This document shows positions 6,773 through 12,657 of a DNA stretch of 14,779 nucleotides, piece by piece. Under the pieces are notes generated by a model that made no database searches, had not been told where the DNA came from, and worked only from the letters and a program-made list of their open reading frames with translations. Both the position numbers and the translations under genes were made by a program. The DNA lies in assembly GCA_964474285.1 (NCBI GenBank), contig CAYYSD010000072.1:1-14779 (forward strand), read 5' to 3'. The number at the start of each line of letters is the position of its first letter. Position 1 is the first letter of the stretch. Source of the stretch: JACRBT01 sp964474285. Its GTDB lineage: Bacteria; Chloroflexota; Dehalococcoidia; Tepidiformales; Tepidiformaceae.

Positions 6773-6786
6773 CCAGAACGTTCGGG
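6773..6786. promoter_or_regulatory. Candidate operator dyad 1 (CCnGAACGTTCnGG)
   Basis: An 8-bp perfect palindrome GAACGTTC (6776-6783), extended by a CC/GG pair on each side, sits immediately upstream of the monooxygenase -10 box. Its size and position suit a MarR-family operator, but it differs in sequence from dyad 2 near the regulator. Confidence 0.35.
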
Positions 6787-6845
6787 CCTTGCTCACAACT
6801 CCTTCTCGCCCGATGAAAACGATCCCACGCCGCCCCCACGCAGGT

Positions 6846-6863
6846 TCGCGCGTTTACGTGCGA
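6846..6863. promoter_or_regulatory. Candidate operator dyad 2 upstream of the MarR gene
   Basis: TCGCGCGTTTACGTGCGA is an 18-bp imperfect dyad with 7 of 8 arm pairs matched around a TT centre. It ends 4 nt before the TATCAT box of the MarR gene, where bound regulator would block transcription. MarR proteins typically bind 16-20 bp dyads and autoregulate. Confidence 0.4.
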
Positions 6864-6867
6864 GCGG

Positions 6868-6873
6868 TATCAT
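6868..6873 (+). promoter_or_regulatory. -10 box TATCAT, apparent leaderless promoter of the MarR gene
   Basis: TATCAT is followed by 7 nt and the ATG at 6881, placing the expected transcription start at the start codon. The alternative ATG at 6872 overlaps the box and is therefore unlikely. Confidence 0.45.
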
Positions 6874-6880
6874 GCCGGGG

Positions 6881-7354
6881 ATGACAACTGAACCAACTGC
6901 CAAAGACCGGGCGATCACTGGCCTCCACCGGTCGAGTGCGCTCCTCGACGCGATGCGCCTCCAGCTGTGGGATCGCGAGGGATTGACCGTCACTCAGCTT
7001 CGGCTGCTCTCCATCCTGGACCAGGAAGGCGGCATGAGTAACGCCGATCTTGCAGACCGCCTCTATGTCACGAGGCCATCGGTCTCGGCTCTCCTCGAAC
7101 GCCTGGAACGGGGCGGATTCATCCGCCGCGAAGTCTCCCCGAGCGACCGCCGCGGCATCCGCATCTGGCTTGAAGAACGCGGCCACAACGCGGTCGCCAA
7201 CGTCCGCGGCGACTTCCGCGCCTATACGGCGACCCTCATGGAAGACCTGAGCGATGAAGAGCTCGAGGTGCTCGCCGATTCCTTCGAACGCTTCGTCGCC
7301 GCCGGCCGAGCGAGGCGACTGCGCGACCTCGCCGCCGAGCGCGGGGAGGCCTGA
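6881..7354 (+). CDS. MarR family transcriptional regulator
   Basis: The 157-residue protein has the MarR winged-helix layout: an N-terminal dimerisation helix, LTVTQLRLLSILDQEGGMS (35-53), the helix-turn-helix NADLADRLYVTRPSVSALLE (54-73) and LERGGFIRREVSPSDRRG (75-92) leading into the wing strand IRIWLEERG, then a long C-terminal dimerisation helix. It would be a cytoplasmic dimeric repressor responding to a small phenolic or acyl ligand, or to redox state; it has no cysteine, which argues against thiol sensing. The start at 6881 is favoured over 6872 because the latter lies within the -10 box. The gene diverges from the monooxygenase and is followed after 6 nt by a ferredoxin gene, a layout typical of a local regulator of both transcripts. 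Confidence 0.92.
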   Translation: MTTEPTAKDRAITGLHRSSALLDAMRLQLWDREGLTVTQLRLLSILDQEGGMSNADLADRLYVTRPSVSALLERLERGGFIRREVSPSDRRGIRIWLEERGHNAVANVRGDFRAYTATLMEDLSDEELEVLADSFERFVAAGRARRLRDLAAERGEA

Positions 7355-7360
7355 ACGGTC

Positions 7361-7567
7361 ATGCCGCTCACGGTGGATCGGCGCCGTTGCCTGAAGTCGG
7401 GGCAGTGCACCTATAACTACCCGGCCCTGTTCCGCGAAGGGCCCGACGGCTACCCGGAGGTTCTCGTCACCGAACCGGGCCCGGACCAGCGCGGTGACGC
7501 CGAAGAAGCCGTCGACCTCTGCCCGGCCTCCGCGATCGAATTGTCCGCGATGCCCCAAACGCGTTAA
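7361..7567 (+). CDS. Ferredoxin of the [3Fe-4S] single-cluster type
   Basis: The 68-residue protein carries Cys10 and Cys16 in RRCLKSGQC and Cys54 in DLCPASAIEL. The middle cysteine of a standard C-x2-C-x2-C motif is Ser13 here. This C-x5-C ... CP pattern characterises small ferredoxins with a [3Fe-4S] cluster, or a [4Fe-4S] cluster with a non-cysteine ligand, which commonly feed electrons to cytochromes P450 and other monooxygenases. No P450 is present in the window; the nearest oxygenase candidate is the divergent flavin oxidoreductase at 5434-6744, though those usually take reduced flavin from a reductase. The gene starts 6 nt after the MarR stop with no strong ribosome-binding site, suggesting translational coupling. 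Tyr19, Pro21 and the acidic middle are usual for the family. Confidence 0.88.
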   Translation: MPLTVDRRRCLKSGQCTYNYPALFREGPDGYPEVLVTEPGPDQRGDAEEAVDLCPASAIELSAMPQTR

Positions 7568-7585
7568 CCAGCGCGCTCTTTGCCG

Positions 7586-7591
7586 TACACT
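7586..7591 (+). promoter_or_regulatory. -10 box TACACT, apparent leaderless promoter of the MFS gene
   Basis: TACACT is followed by 6 nt and the ATG at 7598, without a ribosome-binding site. A TTAACC about 16 nt upstream of the box (7564-7569) overlaps the ferredoxin stop codon and could be a weak -35. Confidence 0.45.
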
Positions 7592-7597
7592 TCGCAG

Positions 7598-8914
7598 ATG
7601 AACGGCGCGCGCCACCCTGGCGTGGTTCACTCCCTGCGATACCGCGACTTTCGGCTCCTGCTCGCAGACACCACACTGCAACAGGTTGTGCTGCCGATGC
7701 ACTTCATCACGCTCACGTTCTGGGCGATTGAGCGCTACCCCGACGAGAAAGTGCTGTACACATCCCTGATCGTTGCCGTGCGCGGCGCCGGGCTGATCCT
7801 CCTCAGCCTCATCGGTGGAGCCATCGCCGACCGCATCGAACGGCGGCGGGTGATCCAGGGGTGCGAAGTGGCGCTGTTCGTCAACACACTCGCGATCGCC
7901 GCGACGATCTTCTTCGAGCCCCTGGGCGACGCCACCATCGTGCTGGTGCTGGGCCTCGTATTCGCAGCTGCGGCGAACATGGGCATCGATGCCCCGGCAC
8001 GTTCAGCTTCGATCCCGGCAATCGTGCCGCAGCAGCAGATGGGCGCAGCCATCGGCTTCAACAACATCGCTCAGCAAATCACGGTCCCCATCACCCTGCC
8101 GCTCGTCGGGCTGATCAACGGGCTCCTGGAGCCAGGCCAGGTCATCCTCGTGAGCCTGCTGGCGTGGGCGGGCATCTTCCCCATCGTTTTCTCCTTGCGC
8201 TACAGCAGCCGGGCAGCGGCCAGGCCGGCGGCCAATATCACCCGAGATGTCGTCGACGGCCTCCGCTACGTCGGCACCGACCGGACCATCCAGGCTGTCG
8301 TCCTCATCATGATCATCGTCCAGGTGATCGGCATGCCGACGGTCGGCATGTTGGGGCCCGTCTGGGTGACGGAGGTCCTCGGGTTGAGCCGCGCGCAGTT
8401 TGGGTTGGTGGCGATGGTCTGGGGCATCGGCGGCCTGACGTCGTCCATCGTCTTCACGCGGCTGCTCTCCGCGGCACGCCGCGGGCCCACGCTCGTTGCG
8501 ACCGCGATGCTGTTCGGGACGGCGGCACTCATCTTCTCGCTGTCGCGCCTGCCCCTGCTCACGGCGGCGATGAACTTCTTCCTCGGCTTCGCCCTTGCCG
8601 GGACGATCGTCGTGGCCCTCACCATCGTCCAGTACCGCGTGCCAAACGAAATGCGCGGACGCGTGACCGGCCTCTTCCCCCTGGTCCTCGGGATGGCGAT
8701 GCTGAACGCGTTCCCTGTTGGCGCCGCAGGTCAGCGCGCGGGGCTCGAGATCGTGTTCCCGGCCTTGGCGCTGTGCGTGCTCTGCCTGACGGCGCTGCTG
8801 GCAATGCTGTTGCCTGCGTTGCGGACGCGTGGGGCGGTCCAGCCTGCGGTCGCCGTCGAGGCAGGCCCGGCCGCCGCGGCCCCTGTGGCGGCACTCCAAC
8901 CGGAGGAGGTCTGA
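7598..8914 (+). CDS. MFS transporter (MFS_3/EntS-like exporter)
   Basis: The 438-residue inner-membrane protein has about 12 hydrophobic segments. Between helices 2 and 3 it carries the MFS loop motif as GGAIADRIERRRVI (73-86), and a related RGRVTGLF (353-360) occurs in the C-terminal half. DAPARSASIPAIVP (131-144) is the signature following helix 4 in the MFS_3 group, which contains exporters such as the enterobactin exporter EntS; the substrate here is unknown. The C-terminus (about 410-438) is an Ala/Pro/Val-rich tail of low complexity. A TTG at 7580 could extend the frame by six residues, but the ATG at 7598 fits both the family and the promoter box. Its stop lies one base from the start of the VOC gene, so the two are coupled. 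Confidence 0.92.
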   Translation: MNGARHPGVVHSLRYRDFRLLLADTTLQQVVLPMHFITLTFWAIERYPDEKVLYTSLIVAVRGAGLILLSLIGGAIADRIERRRVIQGCEVALFVNTLAIAATIFFEPLGDATIVLVLGLVFAAAANMGIDAPARSASIPAIVPQQQMGAAIGFNNIAQQITVPITLPLVGLINGLLEPGQVILVSLLAWAGIFPIVFSLRYSSRAAARPAANITRDVVDGLRYVGTDRTIQAVVLIMIIVQVIGMPTVGMLGPVWVTEVLGLSRAQFGLVAMVWGIGGLTSSIVFTRLLSAARRGPTLVATAMLFGTAALIFSLSRLPLLTAAMNFFLGFALAGTIVVALTIVQYRVPNEMRGRVTGLFPLVLGMAMLNAFPVGAAGQRAGLEIVFPALALCVLCLTALLAMLLPALRTRGAVQPAVAVEAGPAAAAPVAALQPEEV

Positions 8915-8915
8915 G

Positions 8916-9284
8916 ATGGCGTTACTGGGGATCGCGCATATCCAGGTGACCATCACACGGGATGGCGAGGCCGCGGCGCGGGAGTTCTACGGCGGACTGT
9001 TGCCCTGCCGGAGATCGCGAAGCCAGACACGCTCGCCGGGCGGGGCGGCTGCTGGTTCGCCATCGGTCCGCAGGAAATCCATTGCGGCGTCGATGAGCAA
9101 GTGCCGTTGGGCAGGCACCACCCCGCGTTCCTGACGGACGACCTGGACGAGGTACGCTCGCGGCTGGAAGCCGCCGGGGCACGTACCGCCGATGACGCGC
9201 CGCTGCCGGGCTGCCGGCGGTTCTATTGCGTACGATCCGTTCGGCAACCGCCTCGAATTCCTTGACCGCGAATCACAAGGCTGA
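8916..9284 (+). pseudogene. VOC-family (glyoxalase/dioxygenase-like) gene with two single-base frameshifts
   Basis: The N-terminus MALLGIAHIQVTITRDGE and REFYGGLL are typical of VOC metalloproteins. At 9003-9005 a base is missing, and the family sequence continues one frame over as LPEIAKPDTLAGRGGCWFAI, with HCGVDE, HHPAFLTDDLDEVRSRLEAAG and PLPGCRRFY. At 9226-9227 one extra T returns it to the first frame, giving AYDPFGNRLEFLDRESQG and a TGA at 9282-9284. The total of 369 nt is a multiple of three, so the two errors compensate and a repaired protein would have 122 residues, a normal length. As written, translation stops at 9134 after an aberrant Arg/Ser-rich stretch. GGAGGAGG 5-6 nt before the ATG is a strong ribosome-binding site inside the end of the MFS gene. 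His8 (AHIQV), the histidine of HCGVDE and the glutamate of RLEFL are candidate metal ligands. Confidence 0.8.
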
Positions 9285-9313
9285 CCCTTCACCGGCGGCG
9301 GCGGCGTGTCGAA

Positions 9314-9319
9314 TATCCT
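9314..9319 (+). promoter_or_regulatory. -10 box TATCCT before the small membrane protein gene
   Basis: TATCCT is followed by 6 nt and a GTG at 9326. The in-frame ATG at 9323 is only 3 nt from the box, so the leaderless spacing seen elsewhere favours the GTG. Confidence 0.4.
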
Positions 9320-9325
9320 CACATG

Positions 9326-9592
9326 GTGAGTTTTTGGACGTGGGCCGTCTTCTATCCCTTCGCCGCGTTCGCGACGTTTAGCCTTGCGGCGCTCCTCACG
9401 GGCGCAGTCGGGTTTTCGCCTGGGATGCCGATGTTCACGGTGATGCTCATCATCTCGGACGCGGGCCGGCACCTTCGCGGGAAGGCAATCGCGCGGCGCG
9501 ATCGCCAGGCCGCCGCCGAAGCGCGCGAGGCCCTCGTTCGCGGCCGGTTCAAGGAGCTGGAATCGGCTCCTCCGCGCAGCAAAGCCGCCTGA
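9326..9592 (+). CDS. Small membrane protein of unknown function
   Basis: The product has 88 residues from the GTG at 9326, or 89 from the ATG at 9323. Two hydrophobic segments (about 6-27 and 35-46), separated by GFSPGMP, form a hairpin at the membrane. The remaining 40 residues form a charged, Ala/Arg/Glu-rich cytoplasmic helix (RRDRQAAAEAREALVRGRF). No ribosome-binding site is present, but the TATCCT box at 9314-9319 fits a leaderless transcript. It lies between the VOC gene and the aminotransferase on the same strand, each side having its own promoter-like box. I recognise no family. Third-position GC is high and consistent with a real gene. Confidence 0.6.
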   Translation: MSFWTWAVFYPFAAFATFSLAALLTGAVGFSPGMPMFTVMLIISDAGRHLRGKAIARRDRQAAAEAREALVRGRFKELESAPPRSKAA

Positions 9593-9619
9593 AATCTCGC
9601 CGCCTGCCGCGGGGGCTTG

Positions 9620-9625
9620 TACCCT
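9620..9625 (+). promoter_or_regulatory. -10 box TACCCT, apparent leaderless promoter of the aminotransferase
   Basis: TACCCT is followed by 7 nt and the ATG at 9633. No ribosome-binding site is seen between the box and the ATG. Confidence 0.4.
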
Positions 9626-9632
9626 GTGCGCC

Positions 9633-10781
9633 ATGGCCGGATTCCGCATCCCGTTCTTTCGACCCTCCATCGAAGACTCCGACATCCAGGCAGTCACGGA
9701 TGTGCTTCGTAGCGGCTGGCTGACCAGCGGTCCGCAGCTTTCGGCGCTCGAAGGCGAGCTGGCCGCCTACTGCGGCGCGACCCACGTGAACGCGCTCAAT
9801 TCGTGCACGGCCGCCCTCCACCTGGCGCTCGCTGCGTGGGATATCGGTCCCGGCGACGAAGTGATCACGACGCCCTACACCTTTTCGGCGACCGCGAACG
9901 TCGTCGTCCACCTCGGAGCTTCGCCCGTGTTCGTCGATGTGCGCGAACAGGACGCGAACATCGACCCGCGCCTCATCGAGGCGGCCATCACGCCCCGCAC
10001 GAGAGCCATCATCCCGGTCCACATCGCCGGTGAGCCGTGCGACATGGACGTCATCATGGCGATCGCGGAGCGGCACCGCCTGAAGGTGTTGGAAGACGCG
10101 GCCCATGCCATCGGCACGCTCTACCACGGAGTCCCCATCGGCGGCATCGGCGACGCGACGGCGTTCAGCTTCTACGCGAACAAGACCATCACCACAGGCG
10201 AAGGCGGAGCCTTGGCGACGAACGATCAGGACCTCAGCGACCGCGTGCGCGTGCTTACGCTCCACGGAATGAGCCGCGACGCCTGGAAGCGCTACGACGT
10301 GGGTGGAAGCTGGCGCTACGACATCGTCGAGTTCGGATACAAGGACAACCTCACGGACATCGCGGCATCGCTCGGCCGGACGCAGCTCTCGCGCATCGAG
10401 TCCTTCATCGAACAGCGCACCGTCATCGCCCAGCGCTACATCGCCAACCTGCGCGACGAAGAGCATCTGCAGCTGCCGTCTTTCAGCGAGGAGAACCGGC
10501 ACGCGTGGCACCTGTTCATGGTGCGCGTGAAGGAAAGCGCACCGCTTGCGCGCGAGGATGTCGTACGCAAGCTGGCGGAGGCCGGTGTGCAAACGTCCGT
10601 GCACTTCATCCCCCTCCACTACTTCACGGCCTATCGCAACCTGGGGCGCTGGAAGGAGGGCGACTTCCCTGTGGCGGAGCGCTTCTTCTCCGGCGAGATC
10701 AGCCTGCCGATGTTCCCCGGCATGACCACCGAGGAAGTCGATGAAGTCTCGGACTCGCTGCGCACCATTCTTCACCCTTGA
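9633..10781 (+). CDS. DegT/DnrJ/EryC1/StrS family PLP-dependent sugar aminotransferase
   Basis: The 382-residue protein matches the family's length and order of motifs. These are IPFFRPSIED (6-15), SGWLTSGPQLSALEGELAAY (27-46), NSCTAALHLAL (56-66), DEVITTPYTFSATANVV (75-91), VLEDAAHAIGTLYHG (152-166) with the PLP-pyridine Asp155, and FSFYANKTITTGEGGAL (178-194), where Lys184 should form the Schiff base. The C-terminus contains HFIPLHYFTAYR and EISLPMFPGMT. Such enzymes transfer an amino group from glutamate to a keto-sugar nucleotide for glycans or secondary metabolites. No sugar dehydratase, epimerase or glycosyltransferase lies nearby, so the pathway cannot be named. The ATG at 9633 fits the family start and the TACCCT box; there is no ribosome-binding site. 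Confidence 0.93.
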   Translation: MAGFRIPFFRPSIEDSDIQAVTDVLRSGWLTSGPQLSALEGELAAYCGATHVNALNSCTAALHLALAAWDIGPGDEVITTPYTFSATANVVVHLGASPVFVDVREQDANIDPRLIEAAITPRTRAIIPVHIAGEPCDMDVIMAIAERHRLKVLEDAAHAIGTLYHGVPIGGIGDATAFSFYANKTITTGEGGALATNDQDLSDRVRVLTLHGMSRDAWKRYDVGGSWRYDIVEFGYKDNLTDIAASLGRTQLSRIESFIEQRTVIAQRYIANLRDEEHLQLPSFSEENRHAWHLFMVRVKESAPLAREDVVRKLAEAGVQTSVHFIPLHYFTAYRNLGRWKEGDFPVAERFFSGEISLPMFPGMTTEEVDEVSDSLRTILHP

Positions 10782-10841
10782 ACCGGACGTGTAAGCTCTA
10801 TTGAAGCGTTTCGGCTGAAAGCCACGACAAGGAGCGATGCG

Positions 10842-11600
10842 ATGCCAGGCGAACCCTCACCTCCCGGAGGATCCCCGCAATCAGCGCAGGGCGAAGAGGA
10901 CTCGAAGCCTTCTGTCCGGCAGGAAGTGCAATCCCGCCTCGGAGAGACGCTCGCCTACGACCCCGACGCGGCGGAGGCCACCTCCACCGTTCTCGAACTC
11001 GCCGGGCGCGGCTTCGTCAAGGCCGCTGAGGCGCTCAACGCGGTCATCTACCAGGCAGCGGAGGGCGTGAGCACGGGGGCGAAGGCCGTGGCCGGCGCCG
11101 CCTCCGGCCTTGCCGGCGCGGCAGCCGGCGCTGTGGACATGACAAAGGACGCCCTCGGCGGCGCCGCCGGGCTGGCGGGCGACGTCGCGGGCGGCGCGGC
11201 TTCCCTGGCGGAAGCGGCCGCACAGGGCGCCGGCGCCATCGCCGAACGCGCCACGCGGACGGTGGCGGGAGGCGTAGGCTCTGTGGATGTCGCCGCCGTC
11301 GCCGGCCCGGCCGCCGAACTCGCGGGAAAGGCGGCCACATTCGCCGGACAGACGGCCGCCGGTGCTCTCGATGTCGTGGGCTCGATCGATGTCGCCGCGG
11401 CGGCGGACCTGGCGGGCGCGGGCCTCTCGCTGGCAGCGGAGGCGGGCGCCGGCGCGGTTTCCCTGCTCGGCGATGTGGTCTCGAACGTGGACGCCGGCGC
11501 GGTCGTCGAAGTGCTCGGCGCTGTCGCGGAGGTGGCCGTCGATGTGGCCGGGCCGGTGCTGGAAGGCCTGGGCGAGATTGCCGGGGGCCTCTCAAACTAG
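10842..11600 (+). CDS. Ala/Gly-rich protein of 11- and 34-residue repeats, function unknown
   Basis: The 252-residue protein has a polar, Pro/Ser/Glu-rich N-terminus (1-30), a helical stretch (30-72) and then two repeat blocks. Residues 78-143 divide into six 11-residue units, for example TGAKAVAGAAS, MTKDALGGAAG and LAGDVAGGAAS, as in LEA-type and apolipoprotein-like amphipathic helices. Residues 146-247 divide into three 34-residue units beginning GSVDVAAV, GSIDVAAA and SNVDAGAV, each close to three hendecads plus one residue. There are no cysteines, no tryptophan and no signal peptide. Possible roles are membrane-surface binding, desiccation protection or a phasin-like coat; none can be chosen from sequence. 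AAGGAG lies 7 nt before the ATG at 10842, and a TAAGCT box at 10792-10797 may be its promoter. The TAG stop overlaps that of the convergent Uma2 gene. Confidence 0.75.
   Translation: MPGEPSPPGGSPQSAQGEEDSKPSVRQEVQSRLGETLAYDPDAAEATSTVLELAGRGFVKAAEALNAVIYQAAEGVSTGAKAVAGAASGLAGAAAGAVDMTKDALGGAAGLAGDVAGGAASLAEAAAQGAGAIAERATRTVAGGVGSVDVAAVAGPAAELAGKAATFAGQTAAGALDVVGSIDVAAAADLAGAGLSLAAEAGAGAVSLLGDVVSNVDAGAVVEVLGAVAEVAVDVAGPVLEGLGEIAGGLSN
11073..11270 (+). repeat. Six hendecad (33-nt) coding repeats
   Basis: Residues 78-143 of the Ala/Gly-rich protein fall into six consecutive 11-residue units with recurring small residues and a hydrophobic Leu, Val or Ile at the same register. The units are diverged, so the periodicity is visible in protein but not as exact DNA repeats. 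Confidence 0.5.
11277..11582 (+). repeat. Three 34-residue (102-nt) coding repeats
   Basis: Residues 146-179, 180-213 and 214-247 align without gaps. Each opens with [GS][SN][VI]D, and the first two end in DVV. The first two units are the most similar; the third is diverged. Confidence 0.6.
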
Positions 11601-12217
11601 GGCAGGATGGCGGTCCTGTCTCCGGAAAGCAGACGCGGAATATCGAGCTTGAGTCCCTCGAAGACCCCGCTGTATGTCACGCCGTTCGCATCAGCGTCCA
11701 GGGCCGCATATGCGCCGTCCCGGAGGGAGAACCAGTCGATCGCCGCATCCAGTGTCCGCCAGACGATGTACTCTTGCACGCCGCCCCGGCGATACGATTC
11801 CTTCTTCTCATACAGGTCGTAGGAAGCACTGCTCGCGGCAATTTCTACAACGAGTTCCGGCGCGCCTGTGAGGAAACCGTCCGAGTCAACGGTTGAGGTT
11901 CCGCCCTCGAGGCGCAGCATCACATCAGGTTGCACCACGTCCGTGTCCGAAAGTCTCACCGAACCGTTGCCGCTCGCGATCACTCCTGGCCGAGTGGCGG
12001 CGTAGGCACCGAGCCACACGTTCATGAGGTTCGATGGGTCTGCGTGTTGCGGGACTTTGACCGGAGACGCCACGTACACCACTCCCTGTACGAGTTCAGC
12101 CTTCCTGATGTCGGGGCGCCGTTCATAACGCCTCTCGAACTCGTCGCGTGTGAGATGGTCACCGGCCTCGAGGGGCGGGCGTGGCCCGGCACGGGCCCTG
12201 GGCTGCCTGATCGCCAT
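11597..12217 (-). CDS. Uma2 (DUF820) family protein, PD-(D/E)xK nuclease fold
   Basis: The 206-residue protein matches Uma2 proteins: LTRDEFERRYE near the start, KAELVQGVVYVASPV (39-53) with the conserved Glu41, VVQPDVMLRLEGG (94-106) with Asp98, APELVVEIAASSASYDLYEK (119-138) with Glu125, and EKKESYRRGGVQEYIVW (137-153) with Lys138/139. These residues correspond to the E...D...E..K pattern of the PD-(D/E)xK fold, so nuclease activity is plausible but unproven for most family members. Uma2 genes are abundant as scattered paralogues in Cyanobacteria and Chloroflexota. GGAGG 6 nt before the ATG at 12217 supports this start over the GTG one codon earlier, and a TATCCT box lies 18 nt upstream. 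The stop codon overlaps that of the convergent repeat-protein gene. Confidence 0.9.
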   Translation of the reverse strand: MAIRQPRARAGPRPPLEAGDHLTRDEFERRYERRPDIRKAELVQGVVYVASPVKVPQHADPSNLMNVWLGAYAATRPGVIASGNGSVRLSDTDVVQPDVMLRLEGGTSTVDSDGFLTGAPELVVEIAASSASYDLYEKKESYRRGGVQEYIVWRTLDAAIDWFSLRDGAYAALDADANGVTYSGVFEGLKLDIPRLLSGDRTAILP

Positions 12218-12235
12218 CACGGACCTCCAACGGTC

Positions 12236-12241
12236 AGGATA
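12236..12241 (-). promoter_or_regulatory. -10 box TATCCT of the Uma2 gene
   Basis: On the minus strand TATCCT lies 18 nt before the ATG at 12217, giving a very short leader that still contains GGAGG. The neighbouring upstream gene has the same 18-nt arrangement. Confidence 0.35.
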
Positions 12242-12247
12242 GCAGGC

Positions 12248-12451
12248 TCAGCCCCGGTTCTTGGACTTCGGGGGGGCGGGCTCCGTCTCGACCACGGCTT
12301 CCCAGCAAATGTAGAAGAAGAACAGACCCATCAGGATGGGCGCCAGGAAGGCGGGGTGTCCGCTTTCCACGAGGCCGATGAAGCCGCCCAGCGTCATGAA
12401 CGTGAGCGCCCCGAGGTACACCAGGAAGGCTCCCCAACTGAAACTCAACAT
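12248..12451 (-). CDS. Small two-helix membrane protein, function unknown
   Basis: The 67-residue product begins MLSFSWGAFLVYLGALTFMT and has two hydrophobic helices (about 6-27 and 34-52), joined by VESGHPAF and followed by a short charged tail ending KSKNRG. AGGAG 6 nt before the ATG at 12451 is a good ribosome-binding site, and a TAGCAT box (minus strand, 12470-12475) lies 18 nt upstream. The Uma2 start follows 30 nt after the stop, so the genes may be partly co-transcribed. I recognise no family. Confidence 0.65.
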   Translation of the reverse strand: MLSFSWGAFLVYLGALTFMTLGGFIGLVESGHPAFLAPILMGLFFFYICWEAVVETEPAPPKSKNRG

Positions 12452-12469
12452 GCTCTGCTCCTGCAGCGC

Positions 12470-12475
12470 ATGCTA
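12470..12475 (-). promoter_or_regulatory. -10 box TAGCAT of the two-helix membrane protein gene
   Basis: On the minus strand TAGCAT, preceded by TG, lies 18 nt before the ATG at 12451. The short leader contains AGGAG. Confidence 0.35.
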
Positions 12476-12605
12476 CACGACCAATCGGCAGACATCCGCA
12501 TTTCTGAACCCCGCGACGTGTAGAAATTCCGTTGGAACGCCGCCGAAGCCCGAACGGCCCGTCACCTTTTGGCCGGATCCCACTGAACAACGATTAACCT
12601 TGCCC

Positions 12606-12634
12606 TTCACGTACGCGTTAAGGTGTGGTAGGCT
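12606..12634 (+). promoter_or_regulatory. Promoter of the ABC exporter operon
   Basis: TTCACG (12606-12611) and TAGGCT (12629-12634) are separated by 17 nt, giving a reasonable -35/-10 pair. Transcription starting near 12641 would leave a leader containing AGGGGAAG just ahead of the GTG at 12658. The short inverted repeat ACCTT (12597-12601, approximately) / AAGGT (12620-12624) spans the -35 and could be an operator. Confidence 0.4.
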
Positions 12635-12657
12635 CCGAAGCGATAGGGGAAGCGCGC

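Noticed and set aside
6872..6880. Upstream ATG for the MarR gene
   Set aside because: It lies within the TATCAT box and has no ribosome-binding site; the ATG at 6881 has the spacing shared with other leaderless starts.
7861..8949. Frames overlapping the MFS gene on both strands
   Set aside because: The MFS frame has transmembrane periodicity and family motifs; the others are His/Arg/Gly-rich noise.
11044..11595. Arg/Pro-rich minus-strand frame opposite the repeat protein
   Set aside because: The reverse complement of GC-rich Ala/Gly codons necessarily gives Arg/Pro-rich translation; the plus-strand frame shows regular protein repeats and a good ribosome-binding site.
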